From positions 1 to 22,837 of the forward strand of contig UQXT01000026.1 of assembly GCA_900545075.1 (NCBI GenBank): a DNA stretch of 22,837 bases, in the 5' to 3' direction. Both the position numbers and the translations under genes were made by a program. The notes under the pieces were generated by a model. That model saw only the letters and a program-made list of their open reading frames with translations. It ran no database searches and was not told the DNA's origin. Below are positions 13,296 to 21,143 of this stretch, in pieces (the stretch's first letter is position 1; each line of letters begins with the position of its first letter). The DNA is from an uncultured Collinsella sp. (lineage in GTDB: Bacteria > Actinomycetota > Coriobacteriia > Coriobacteriales > Coriobacteriaceae).

Positions 13296-13874
13296 TTATT
13301 CCTCGTACGCGCCCTCAAGCCGGAGCAGCCACTCCTTGCGATCAAGCCCGCCGGCATATCCGTTGAGCGATCCGTCGGCCGCCACCACGCGATGGCACGG
13401 CACGATAATCGAAACAGGGTTGCGAGCGACCGCAGCCCCCACCGCACGAGGAGACACAACGGGATCCTCATTTCCCGGTGCACGGTGTCGAGCCGCAACA
13501 CGTTGGGCGATCTCGCCATACGTAGCGACCTCGCCACGCGGAATAGAAAGCAGCTCAAACCAAACTTCACGCTGAAACGCCGTACCGATCATATGCAACG
13601 GCGGCGTAAACCGAGGTTCCTGCCCTGCAAAATAAGCATTCAGCCAAGCCCAGGAACGCTCAAGCACCGAAGAGGCCGCACCATTTGCCGGATTCGCCGA
13701 CAACATGCCACCAATACCGGAAACCGCGTCGGCGCCTTCAACATGTTCGGAGTCTTCCCGGAGAAGCGTGGAGCCAAAGTGCTCCTGTCCCTCAAACCAA
13801 AGCCCCGTCAGACCGCGGCCATCAGCGGCAAGCAAGATTTCGCCCAAAGGCGAGGCAAACGTCGTCGTGACCAC
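13296..13874 (-). CDS. Methylated-DNA-[protein]-cysteine S-methyltransferase
   Basis: This 192-aa suicide repair protein transfers alkyl groups from O6-alkylguanine to its own cysteine. The active-site motif VPCHRVV holds Cys160, and the preceding helix-turn-helix region FQREVWFELLSIPRGEVATYGEIA (about 100-123) is standard for Ogt/MGMT. An insert near 130-142 (RHRAPGNEDPVVS) makes the loop before the active site longer than usual. The start is a GTG at 13874 with AAGGAG 6 nt upstream. A promoter is visible on the minus strand: TTGTCT (13927-13922), 16 bp, TATGTT (13905-13900). It stands alone, convergent with the cas region. I am confident of the family but cannot choose between the ogt and mgmt naming. 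Confidence 0.95.
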   Translation of the reverse strand: MVTTTFASPLGEILLAADGRGLTGLWFEGQEHFGSTLLREDSEHVEGADAVSGIGGMLSANPANGAASSVLERSWAWLNAYFAGQEPRFTPPLHMIGTAFQREVWFELLSIPRGEVATYGEIAQRVAARHRAPGNEDPVVSPRAVGAAVARNPVSIIVPCHRVVAADGSLNGYAGGLDRKEWLLRLEGAYEE

Positions 13875-13934
13875 CAGCGGCTCCTTTCAAAACTTCGCAA
13901 ACATAATACCGCGAATTGTGCAGACAACCCCAAT

Positions 13935-14025
13935 CGACCCCAAAGTCACCCAAGGCAGCAGGCGCGCAGCGCCGCAGCTGCCGCACGACCCCAAAGTCCC
14001 CGCAGGCAGCAGGCGCAAAGCGCCG
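13935..14025. repeat. Imperfect 40-bp direct repeat
   Basis: Segments 13935-13974 and 13986-14025 align at about 34 of 40 positions, both starting CGACCCCAAAGTC and containing GGCAGCAGGCGC. They are separated by 11 bp. They lie in the intergenic region upstream of the alkyltransferase promoter. No protein-like reading is convincing. They may be a slipped duplication. Confidence 0.65.
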
Positions 14026-14134
14026 AGGCCACCGCCGGGACCAGGGCCCGCAGCGGCCACGTGCCCTCACATCAGCCCAGCGGCCCCAACCAACAACGGC
14101 CCCATCGCAGATCGCTTGCAGCAGCGTCACCGCA

Positions 14135-14264
14135 GGCGGGGGCCGGGCTTAGTTTTCAGAACACTCCGCAGACCAGTGTGGCGCCTTGTCCGCGGCTCCG
14201 AAGGAGCAGGACAAGGCGCCACACATGGTCGAGGACGTTCTGAAAGCTAAGCCCGGCCCCCGCC
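14135..14264. repeat. Large nested inverted repeat (130 bp) beside asd
   Basis: The outer arms 14135-14162 and 14237-14264 are 28 nt each with one mismatch (core GGGGGCCGGGCTTAG). The inner arms 14176-14191 and 14209-14224 are 16 nt and perfect (GTGTGGCGCCTTGTCC and its complement), and the loop itself can pair (GCTCC / GGAGC). The element ends 12 bp from the asd stop codon. As RNA it would form one very stable branched hairpin, so it may be the asd transcription end, but its size points to a palindromic mobile element. Confidence 0.8.
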
Positions 14265-14276
14265 GGACAGGTCACA

Positions 14277-15302
14277 CTACTCGCAGAGCAGCTTAGCGAT
14301 CTGGACGGCGTTGGTTGCCGCGCCCTTACGGATTTGGTCGCCGCAGCACCAGAAGGTGATACCGCGCGCGGCCTCGGGGTTCGAGATATCGCGGCGCACG
14401 CGTCCGACCCAGATCAGGTCTTGGTCGGACGTATCCATCGGCATGGGGAAGCGATCATGCGCATCCTCGGCGCCCATGTCGTCAACCAGCTTCACGCCCG
14501 GAGCGGCAGCCAGCGCAGCACGGGCCTCTTCCACCGTGATGTCGCGCTCAAACTCGAGCGTAATGCTCTCGGAGTGCGAGCGCAGCACAGGCACGCGCAC
14601 GCAAGTGCAGTTCACGCGCAGCTCGGGCAGGTGCATGATCTTGCGGCCCTCGTTTTGCAACTTCATCTCCTCGGAGGTAAAGCCCTCCTCCTTGACGCCG
14701 CCAATCTGCGGAATCAGGTTGCTCGCGAGCTGGGCGGCAAACGCGCGCGGCTCGGGAATCTCCTCGCCACGGCCCAGGGCGGCCAGCTGAGCCTCGAGCT
14801 CGGCCATACCGGGCGCGCCAGCGCCCGAAGCTGCCTGATACGTGGACACGATCATACGCTTCACGCCGGCAAGCTGGTGCAGCGGCCAGGTGGGAACCAG
14901 GCCGATAATGGTCGCGCAGTTGGGGTTGGCGATAAGGCCGTGATGCCACTTGATGTCGTCGGCATTGATCTCGGGCACGACCAGCGGCACCTCGGGATCC
15001 ATGCGGAAGGCGTGGCTGTTGTCGACCACGACGGCGCCGCGCTTGACGGCCTCGGGCAGTAGCTCCTTCGCGATGTCGTCGCCGGCAGCTCCAAGCACAA
15101 TGTCACAGCCCTCAAAGGCCTCGGGACAAGCCTCTTCGATCACGATCTGCTCGCCGCGGAACTCGACGGTCTTGCCCGCAGAACGCGCGCTCGCCAGCAG
15201 CTTGAGCTTGCCAACCGGGAACTCCTGCTCGTTTAGGCACTCGAGCATCTGGGTGCCCACGGCTCCCGTCGCGCCCAAAATAGCAACCGTGTACTGTTTC
15301 AT
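14277..15302 (-). CDS. asd: Aspartate-semialdehyde dehydrogenase
   Basis: This 341-aa enzyme reduces aspartyl phosphate to aspartate semialdehyde with NADPH, feeding lysine/diaminopimelate, threonine and methionine synthesis. The NADP-binding loop GATGAVG is at residues 10-16, and the catalytic Cys129 is in IANPNCATIIG. GAGAPGMAEL and the C-terminal dimer region are as expected for the Gram-positive/actinobacterial class. The start ATG at 15302 is preceded by AAAGGGGGAAGC; upstream in-frame sequence has no homology and is intergenic. It lies downstream of ask on the same strand, with a hairpin terminator in the 173-bp gap, so it probably has its own promoter. A 130-bp nested palindrome follows its stop. 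Confidence 0.96.
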   Translation of the reverse strand: MKQYTVAILGATGAVGTQMLECLNEQEFPVGKLKLLASARSAGKTVEFRGEQIVIEEACPEAFEGCDIVLGAAGDDIAKELLPEAVKRGAVVVDNSHAFRMDPEVPLVVPEINADDIKWHHGLIANPNCATIIGLVPTWPLHQLAGVKRMIVSTYQAASGAGAPGMAELEAQLAALGRGEEIPEPRAFAAQLASNLIPQIGGVKEEGFTSEEMKLQNEGRKIMHLPELRVNCTCVRVPVLRSHSESITLEFERDITVEEARAALAAAPGVKLVDDMGAEDAHDRFPMPMDTSDQDLIWVGRVRRDISNPEAARGITFWCCGDQIRKGAATNAVQIAKLLCE

Positions 15303-15379
15303 GCTTCCCCCTTTAAAGGTTGTGGCTTTTGCCCGCACGCCGAGCAGGCCGATTATTGTTGCCAGTTTATACAAGAACA

Positions 15380-15400
15380 GGGCGGGCACGAAACCCGCCC
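15380..15400 (-). terminator. Terminator between ask and asd
   Basis: On the minus strand GGGCGGG and CCCGCCC (15400-15394 with 15386-15380) form a 7-bp GC stem with a 7-nt loop, followed by TGTTCTTGTAT. It lies about 75 nt after the ask stop. It suggests that ask and asd are not simply one transcript, although read-through is possible. Confidence 0.55.
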
Positions 15401-15475
15401 CGTCGAAACGAAACCGAAATGAAACGCCCCGCCGTAGGTTTTTGAGACATGACCCCAAAATCTACCGAGCAGTCG

Positions 15476-16864
15476 CTACTTTTTGAGCGCAGCCAGAGCG
15501 GGATCGACCGGCGCGGGAGCCTCCAGGTCAGAGACCTTCACAATGCCGTTCTCGTCGGAGAAGGCACGGTAAATGGTCCGAATCGCTAGGTCGAAGTCCT
15601 TCTCCTCGACACCGATAATGATGTTGATCTCGTCGCAGCTCTGCGAAATCATACGCACGCTCACGCCGGCCTGGCCGAGCATGCCAAACAGATGGCCCGA
15701 GATACCTGCACGACCGCGCAGGTTGCGGCCGACGGTCGCGATGAGCGCCAAGCCCTCGACAACCTCGATCTCGAGCGGCTCGACCTCCTGCTGGATGTCG
15801 CCCACGAGTGAGTACAGCGAATCGTGCACATCCTGCTCCTGCACCACGGCGCCAAAGCGGTCGACGCCGGTGGGCATGTGCTCGACGGAAACGTCATAAC
15901 GCTCGAAGACCGAAAGCGCACGGCGCATAAAGCCAACGCGGGGCTTGGTGCGGTCGCGGGCCACGTTGATGGCGACAAAGCCGCGCTTGCCGGTCACGCC
16001 GGTAATGATGGGCTCCGCCTCGCCCTCATCAGCCGTCTCGCTAATGATAGTGCCGGGGTCCTGCGGTGCATTGGTGTTCTTGATGACCAGCGGAATGCCT
16101 GCCTCGCGCACGGGGAACACGGCCTCCTCGTGCAGGACACTTGCGCCCATGTACGAAAGCTCGCGCAGCTCCTCGTAGGTAACGCGCGCAATGGGCTGAG
16201 CCTCGGGAACAATACGCGGATCGGCAGAATAGAAGCCCGAGACGTCAGTCCAGTTCTCGTAAAGGTCGGCGCCCAGGCACTTAGCCAAGATCGAGCCCGA
16301 GATATCGCCGCCGCCACGATCGAGCAGCTTGATCTGGCCCTCACGCGTCGCGCCGTAGAAACCGGGCATAACAAAGCCGCCCTGCTGACCGTACTCCTGC
16401 ACCAGCTCGGAGGTGCGGTTCATGCTGAGCGTACCGTCGTGATGGAACGCCACAACCGTCGCGGCGTCCAAGAACGGTAGGCCCAGGTACTCGGCCATCA
16501 GGCGGGCGGTAAAGTACTCGCCACGGCTCACAAGCTCCTCGGTGGAGTAGCCGCCCGAGCGGGCGCGCTCGGCAAAGGCCGCAAACTCCTCACGGATGGG
16601 ATAGGTGAGCTCCAACTCGTCAGCGATATCAAAATAGCGCTGACCAATGTCCTCGAGCAGCTCCTCACACGACACGTGATACTTAACGTGCGCGTTAACC
16701 AGGTAGAGCAGGTCGGTCACCTTGGTGTCGCCCTTAAAGCGACGACCGCAGGCAGAAACCACCACAAAACGGCGGGCAGGGTCGGCATCGACGATGGCCT
16801 TGATCTTCTTGAAGTGTTCAGCGTCGGCGACCGACGAGCCGCCAAACTTGGCAATTTTTATCAT
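15476..16864 (-). CDS. Aspartate kinase
   Basis: This is a 462-aa monofunctional aspartokinase, the first step of the aspartate family of amino acids. The N-terminal signature KFGGSSVADA (Lys6-Ser11) is the ATP/aspartate site. The kinase domain contains SRGEYFTARLMAEYLG and LDRGGGDISGS. The C-terminal third carries two ACT domains (about 300-375 and 385-445; FGMLGQAGVSVRMISQSCDE), the usual allosteric sites for lysine or threonine. Length fits the longer AK class rather than the roughly 400-aa LysC with internal beta subunit start. The gene is divergent from thrC, 103 bp away, so both could share control. The Shine-Dalgarno (AAAGG) is distant and weak. Which amino acid inhibits it cannot be read from sequence. 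Confidence 0.95.
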   Translation of the reverse strand: MIKIAKFGGSSVADAEHFKKIKAIVDADPARRFVVVSACGRRFKGDTKVTDLLYLVNAHVKYHVSCEELLEDIGQRYFDIADELELTYPIREEFAAFAERARSGGYSTEELVSRGEYFTARLMAEYLGLPFLDAATVVAFHHDGTLSMNRTSELVQEYGQQGGFVMPGFYGATREGQIKLLDRGGGDISGSILAKCLGADLYENWTDVSGFYSADPRIVPEAQPIARVTYEELRELSYMGASVLHEEAVFPVREAGIPLVIKNTNAPQDPGTIISETADEGEAEPIITGVTGKRGFVAINVARDRTKPRVGFMRRALSVFERYDVSVEHMPTGVDRFGAVVQEQDVHDSLYSLVGDIQQEVEPLEIEVVEGLALIATVGRNLRGRAGISGHLFGMLGQAGVSVRMISQSCDEINIIIGVEEKDFDLAIRTIYRAFSDENGIVKVSDLEAPAPVDPALAALKK

Positions 16865-16967
16865 GGCGTGGAGGTTACCTTTCTAAAAGCCTCTGCAAAC
16901 CTGTTTTGCGCGCTCTGATACCATGGGTTCACCGATTGGGACCAAGGTATCCGAGGAGCACTGTTAT

Positions 16968-18485
16968 ATGGGAACTTATCATAGTACACGAGGACGCACT
17001 TTATCATGCTCAAGTAAGGTGGCAATCCGCACCGGCATCGCTCCCGACGGGGGTTTGTTTGTCTCGGACGAGCTTGGCACCCAGCAGGTCGATATCAGCT
17101 CGCTTGTCGATAAATCGTACTTTGAAATCGCTCAAAATGTGTTGGGAATGTTACTGAACGATTACACGGCCGAAGAAATTTCGGCCTGCGTGAATGAGGC
17201 TTACCGCGGCACGTTCGCGAGCGAAGAGGTCACACCACTCGTCAAACTTGATGCAGCACCGGGCGCCGACGCCCCTCAAACCTATGTGATGGAGCTCTTT
17301 GGCGGTCCCACAAGCGCCTTTAAGGACGTCGCTCTGCAGATGCTCCCCCGCCTCATGGCCCGCACTTCTGCCAAGGACGGCGGCGCCGAGCGCATCATGA
17401 TCGTCACCGCCACGTCGGGCGACACGGGCAAGGCAGCACTCGCCGGCTTTGCCGACGCCCCGGGCACGGGCATCACCGTCTTTTATCCCGAAGGCAAAGT
17501 CAGCCGCGTGCAGAATCTGCAGATGTCCACACAGGAGGGCGACAACGTCGCCGTCTGCGGCATCCGCGGCAACTTTGACGACGCCCAGAGTGCCGTCAAG
17601 CGCATCTTTGCCGATAAGGAGCTTGCCGAGCGTCTGGAGGCCGCTGGCACCGTGCTTTCGAGCGCCAACTCCATCAACGTCGGCCGTCTGGTGCCGCAGG
17701 TCGTCTACTACTTTGCCGCCTATGCGCAGCTGCTGCGCGCCGGCGCCATCGAGGCCGGCGACGCCGTGGAGTTCTGCGTACCGACTGGCAACTTTGGCGA
17801 CATCCTGGCCGGCTACTATGCCAAGCGCATGGGTCTGCCCGTCGCCAAGCTCATCGTCGCGAGCGACAAGAACAACGTTCTGGCTGACTTCCTGACCACC
17901 GGCGTCTACGACCGCAACCGTCCGTTCTTCACGACCATCTCGCCGTCGATGGACATCCTCATCAGCTCTAACCTGGAGCGCATGCTGTACTTCCTGTCCG
18001 ATGGCGACTGCGAGCTTGTTGCCGGCCTTATGGAGCGGCTGGCCCAGACTGGTCGCTACGAGGTTCCCGCCGACCTGCTGGCAAAGATTCAGAGCGTCTT
18101 TGGCTGTGGTTGGGCCAGCGAGGACGAGGTCCGCACTGCCATCAAGGGCTGCTGGGACGCGAACGGCTACGTGATCGACCCGCACACCGCTTGCGGCTAT
18201 CACGTCTTCGAAAAGGTCGCCCCCGCCGAGGGCGCCAAGGCCCGCGTGCTGCTTTCGACCGCCAGCCCCTACAAGTTCCCACGCGCCTGCTGCGACGCCC
18301 TGGGGCTCGACGTTCCCGAGGACGACTTTGAGGCCATGCGCGTGCTCGAGCAGGCAACCAACACGGTTGCCCCGGTCCAACTCGCCGAGCTCGAGTCCAA
18401 GCCCGTCCGCTTCGAAGACGTCTGCGACGTAGCCGACATGGCCAACTACGTAGAGCAGGCTGCAAAAAAGATGGCTACCAACTAA
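16968..18485 (+). CDS. thrC: Threonine synthase
   Basis: This 505-aa PLP enzyme converts O-phosphohomoserine to threonine. It starts MGTYHSTRGRTLSCSSKVAI, the STRGR motif typical of this synthase class. The PLP lysine is Lys119 in GGPTSAFKDVALQML. The phosphate-binding and ATSGDTGKAALAGF segments follow, then PTGNFGDILAGYYAKRMGLP. Length matches the long fungal/gamma-proteobacterial-type ThrC. I chose the ATG at 16968 because GAGGAG (16953-16958) lies 9 nt upstream; an in-frame ATG at 16923 adds 15 unconserved residues. A terminator follows at 18497, and thrB begins 203 bp later with its own leader. Confidence 0.95.
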   Translation: MGTYHSTRGRTLSCSSKVAIRTGIAPDGGLFVSDELGTQQVDISSLVDKSYFEIAQNVLGMLLNDYTAEEISACVNEAYRGTFASEEVTPLVKLDAAPGADAPQTYVMELFGGPTSAFKDVALQMLPRLMARTSAKDGGAERIMIVTATSGDTGKAALAGFADAPGTGITVFYPEGKVSRVQNLQMSTQEGDNVAVCGIRGNFDDAQSAVKRIFADKELAERLEAAGTVLSSANSINVGRLVPQVVYYFAAYAQLLRAGAIEAGDAVEFCVPTGNFGDILAGYYAKRMGLPVAKLIVASDKNNVLADFLTTGVYDRNRPFFTTISPSMDILISSNLERMLYFLSDGDCELVAGLMERLAQTGRYEVPADLLAKIQSVFGCGWASEDEVRTAIKGCWDANGYVIDPHTACGYHVFEKVAPAEGAKARVLLSTASPYKFPRACCDALGLDVPEDDFEAMRVLEQATNTVAPVQLAELESKPVRFEDVCDVADMANYVEQAAKKMATN

Positions 18486-18496
18486 ACCCCTTATAA

Positions 18497-18529
18497 GGCG
18501 CCGGCGAAAGCCGGCGCACCTTCTTTTAT
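18497..18529 (+). terminator. Intrinsic terminator after thrC
   Basis: A perfect 8-bp GC stem GCGCCGGC (18498-18505) / GCCGGCGC (18510-18517) with GAAA tetraloop is followed by ACCTTCTTTTATC. It lies 12 nt after the thrC stop, a clear rho-independent terminator that separates thrC from thrB. Confidence 0.85.
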
Positions 18530-18563
18530 CAGATACCCACCGGGATGATGACGAACGCACACA

Positions 18564-18675
18564 GCGTGCCTGGCTGTTTAGTTCGTCGCGAGTTCCGCAC
18601 GCAAAGGAAAGCACTTAATGTGCTTTCCGTCTTGCGCAGGACTGCCCGAGCAGCGAACTAAACAGCCAGGCACGC
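18564..18675. repeat. Large nested inverted repeat in the thrB leader
   Basis: The outer arms 18564-18585 and 18654-18675 are perfect 22-nt complements (core GCCTGGCTGTTTAG). An inner stem GGAAAGCAC (18606-18614) / GTGCTTTCC (18620-18628) has outward extension (CGCAA / TTGCG). The element ends immediately before the thrB Shine-Dalgarno AGGAGG, so any thrB transcript starting upstream carries it in its 5' untranslated region. Confidence 0.8.
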
Positions 18676-18688
18676 CAGGAGGACTCAC

Positions 18689-19570
18689 ATGATCAAGATC
18701 ACCGTCCCAGCAACAAGCGCCAACTTGGGCATTGGCTACGACACCCTCGGCATGGCCGTCAGCCTCTACTCGCACTTCACCTTCGAGCGCGTCGACAAGC
18801 TCACCATCACGGGCTGCCCCGAAGAGTTCCAAAACGAGAACAACCTGGTCTACGTGAGCTTTGTCGATGCACTGGCCGCATGGGGCGAGCCAGCTTTTCC
18901 CGTCGCTATCGACATTCAGACCGACGTGCCCGTCGCTCGCGGCCTGGGTTCCAGCTCCACCTGCGTCGTCGCCGGCATTATGGCCGCCGCTGCACTGACA
19001 GGCCACACTGTCGACCGCGCCGAGCTCGTCCGCATTGCCACCGAGGTCGAGGGCCATCCCGATAACGTCGCCCCCGCTATCCTGGGCGGCGCCGTCTGCT
19101 CCTTTACGCCGACCGATTCGCTCCCCCAGTGCCTGCGATACGAGGTGAGCGATCGCCTGCGTTTTATTACCGTGATTCCGCCCTACGAGGTGCACACGAG
19201 CGAGGCGCGCAAGGTCGTGCCGCAGGAGATTCCGCTCTCCACCGCCGTGTGGCAGATGGGCCGCATCGCCGGTATGACGCGCGGCTTGGAGACTGGTGAC
19301 CTGGACCTGATTGCCGCCGCCAATGACGACCGCATCCAGGAACCCTATCGTCGCCGTCTGATTCCCGACTACAACGCCGTGCGCGACACCTGCCTTAACG
19401 GCGGCGCCAAGACCATCTGGATCAGCGGTTCGGGCTCGACCCTCATGGCCGTGACTGACGACACCATCGTGGCAAAGTTCCTGCAGGTCAAGCTGCGCGA
19501 GCAGTTCCCTAAGTGTGATACGCATATCCTCACGTGCGACACCGAGGGCGCTCAAATCGAGTACCTGTAG
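18689..19570 (+). CDS. thrB: Homoserine kinase
   Basis: This 293-aa GHMP-family kinase phosphorylates homoserine, giving the substrate of ThrC. The N-terminal motif VPATSANLGIGYDTLGMA (residues 6-23) and the ATP phosphate loop PVARGLGSSST (81-91) identify the family. EGHPDNVAPAILGG (about 124-137) and the C-terminal ISGSGSTLMAV are typical of homoserine kinase. The ribosome binding site AGGAGG is 6 nt before the ATG at 18689. It is preceded by a long hairpin leader and separated from thrC by a terminator, so it is probably transcribed on its own. Homoserine dehydrogenase (hom) is not in the window. Confidence 0.95.
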   Translation: MIKITVPATSANLGIGYDTLGMAVSLYSHFTFERVDKLTITGCPEEFQNENNLVYVSFVDALAAWGEPAFPVAIDIQTDVPVARGLGSSSTCVVAGIMAAAALTGHTVDRAELVRIATEVEGHPDNVAPAILGGAVCSFTPTDSLPQCLRYEVSDRLRFITVIPPYEVHTSEARKVVPQEIPLSTAVWQMGRIAGMTRGLETGDLDLIAAANDDRIQEPYRRRLIPDYNAVRDTCLNGGAKTIWISGSGSTLMAVTDDTIVAKFLQVKLREQFPKCDTHILTCDTEGAQIEYL

Positions 19571-19703
19571 ACATCCTCAGCAAGGTAGGCGCAGGGACCC
19601 ACGCTTTGAAGGGGCGCTGGGCCGATAGTTTGGCTTTTTATTGATAGGGGCTCTTGCTAGGCTGGAGCACTTCCTAGAGGCGGGCATCGGCTGCGTGCTT
19701 GGT

Positions 19704-20402
19704 TTACGCTGCGCTGGTTTCTTTGTATTCGAAGACTGGTTCTAGGAGGTCTTCGATGTTGCAGTGGAGGGCTTTTGCTATAGCTCTTACGGTTGTTACC
19801 GAGGCTTCGTTGATGTTTCGTTGGCGCTGTTCGTACATTTGGATTGAGCGGAGTGATACGCCCGATTCGTATGCCAAGTCTTGTTGGGTTTTCTTAAGCC
19901 TCTTTCTTGCTAGCGCTAGCTTGGTTTGACGAGGTGTTTTCTTCGCCATATCGCAAACAAGACTCGCCACACGTTCCTCTGAGGCTTCATGCCAGGGGTA
20001 GTACAGGTTGCGCAGCGCGTCAAACGGAACGACATGCAGCAGATCTTCGAAAGACTCTCCTAGGCGCCACTGCAGGTATGCCAGCATCCAGCCCGCCCAA
20101 TATTCCGGCGTCTTCTCAAATCGATAGGTGCAGTCCGGTATAGGCCCGTTTTGATAGCCCGACCTTTCGGCGATAAGCGCGAACAGCTCAACACCCGATT
20201 TTCCCGACACTACCCATGCATTGCCGCGCTCAAACTCTCGAGCAACCCCGCTCAGGCAAAAGAGTTCAGCAACTTCCGATCCTTCTGCTCCGTAATCGTT
20301 AACGGCATAGTCGAAGCAATCCCCGAGGTTGTTCATTGCGTCCTCAAGGTAATAGACGGGGTATGTCCTACTCGGCCCACAATCCGTTAACTCTTGGATC
20401 AT
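19704..20402 (-). CDS. DUF3791-HTH fusion protein, probable antitoxin
   Basis: This 232-aa protein has three parts. Residues about 24-78 (DCFDYAVNDYGAEGSEVAEL and onward) resemble DUF3791. Residues about 90-145 (YRFEKTPEYWAGWMLAYLQW, YYPWHEAS) are a segment I recall beside such HTH domains. Residues about 160-222 are an XRE helix-turn-helix (KTQQDLAYESGVSLRSIQMY) that should bind DNA. Its start at 20402 has GGGAGG about 10 nt upstream and overlaps the end of the toxin gene by 35 bp, so the two are translationally coupled. In related loci DUF3990, DUF3791 and HTH parts are neighbours; here two of them are fused. It likely neutralises the upstream gene product and represses the operon at the double palindrome 21066-21112. 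The antitoxin role is inferred. Confidence 0.75.
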   Translation of the reverse strand: MIQELTDCGPSRTYPVYYLEDAMNNLGDCFDYAVNDYGAEGSEVAELFCLSGVAREFERGNAWVVSGKSGVELFALIAERSGYQNGPIPDCTYRFEKTPEYWAGWMLAYLQWRLGESFEDLLHVVPFDALRNLYYPWHEASEERVASLVCDMAKKTPRQTKLALARKRLKKTQQDLAYESGVSLRSIQMYEQRQRNINEASVTTVRAIAKALHCNIEDLLEPVFEYKETSAA

Positions 20403-21051
20403 TTAAATCAACCCTCCCTGCCATCAAATCCCTAATGTCGACACCATCAGGGTCAAATCCGTTTACCGTATCCAGGTACTTTCGTCGAGCGTTCTGTTCT
20501 CGCTCAAATCGTTTGGGATAAAACTCGGCTCCTGAGGCCTGCTTCCAATCGCAGAACCTGATCGCCGAGAACGCGCGCTCACTCATAAGCGCATATTGAA
20601 TGCCCAAATCCCCCAAAAACATAATGCGCTGCAGTTGCCTGAGCGAAATCATGCCGTTAACGAACTGTCTTGCAAACGAAAAGTAGGAATCGTCAGCGCG
20701 ATAGCCTCGAATGACGTCATAAGGAGAAATATCAATCAGGCAGTTGTCCAGCAAATACCGAAGTCCTTCGCGTGCCAGCGGCGTCGAGACATTAAACTCC
20801 CGGTTGTCGGCCAAAATCGCAAGCCAATTGAGGATTGAAAACTCCCCAGACTCTAAATCCAAGACCGAAAGGCCATCTAAATCAAGCTCATATCGATTGG
20901 CAATGCCATCAGACTCGGTTCGACATGCCCACTCCATTGCCATTTCCTCATGCGGTGTGCAATAAAACCCGCGCCCATAGTCATTGAATTGTCTGCATTT
21001 ATCCAACGATGGATGATCAACAACAACGTCCGACCCGTGCCAAAGCTCCAT
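20368..21051 (-). CDS. DUF3990 ADP-ribosyltransferase-like protein, probable toxin
   Basis: This is a 227-aa soluble protein. The N terminus MELWHGSDVVV and NDYGRGFYCTPHEEMAMEWA match DUF3990, which has an ADP-ribosyltransferase-like fold. A candidate H-Y-E catalytic set is visible: His5 (WHGS), Tyr30 (GFYCT) and Glu159 (ALMSERAF). It is the first gene of the operon; its 3' end overlaps the HTH gene by 35 bp. The ATG at 21051 has GGAGG 5 nt upstream; an in-frame ATG at 21072 lies in the operator region and has none. The operator palindromes begin 15 nt before the start. The substrate, whether protein, nucleic acid or nucleotide, is unknown, and the toxin role comes from family and context. 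Confidence 0.8.
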   Translation of the reverse strand: MELWHGSDVVVDHPSLDKCRQFNDYGRGFYCTPHEEMAMEWACRTESDGIANRYELDLDGLSVLDLESGEFSILNWLAILADNREFNVSTPLAREGLRYLLDNCLIDISPYDVIRGYRADDSYFSFARQFVNGMISLRQLQRIMFLGDLGIQYALMSERAFSAIRFCDWKQASGAEFYPKRFEREQNARRKYLDTVNGFDPDGVDIRDLMAGRVDLNDPRVNGLWAE

Positions 21052-21065
21052 ATCGACCTCCAAAA

Positions 21066-21112
21066 ATATCACCTCAGTGATAGTTTACCAATAACTATCA
21101 CTGAGGTGATAT
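21066..21112 (-). promoter_or_regulatory. Duplicated palindromic operator of the toxin-antitoxin operon
   Basis: A perfect 20-bp inverted repeat (21066-21085 and 21093-21112) has a 7-bp centre. Each arm holds a smaller palindrome, TATCAC-CTCA-GTGATA and TATCAC-TGAG-GTGATA, so there are two operator-like sites about 27 bp apart. The element sits directly upstream of the DUF3990 gene and is the natural target for the HTH protein. As RNA it would be a strong hairpin just before the ribosome binding site. Confidence 0.75.
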
Positions 21113-21143
21113 AGATAAGAGCTTTTGAGGGGCCGCGGCCTGA

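Noticed and set aside
13272..14250. Plus-strand Arg/Pro-rich open frames opposite the alkyltransferase gene and through the intergenic repeats
   Set aside because: They are low-complexity translations of GC-rich antisense and repeat DNA, and cross the nested palindrome.
16865..16967. Lysine or threonine riboswitch between ask and thrC
   Set aside because: The gap of 103 bp is too short for a lysine riboswitch plus promoters in both directions, and no matching stem set is visible.
18541..18688. T-box or other threonine riboswitch in the thrB leader
   Set aside because: The region is a simple nested perfect palindrome. I see no T-box sequence, no terminator/antiterminator pair and no specifier loop arrangement.
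17151..19555. Long minus-strand open frames opposite thrC and thrB
   Set aside because: Both lie antisense to well-identified enzymes, with Gly/His/Ala-rich content typical of mirror frames, and show no family motifs.
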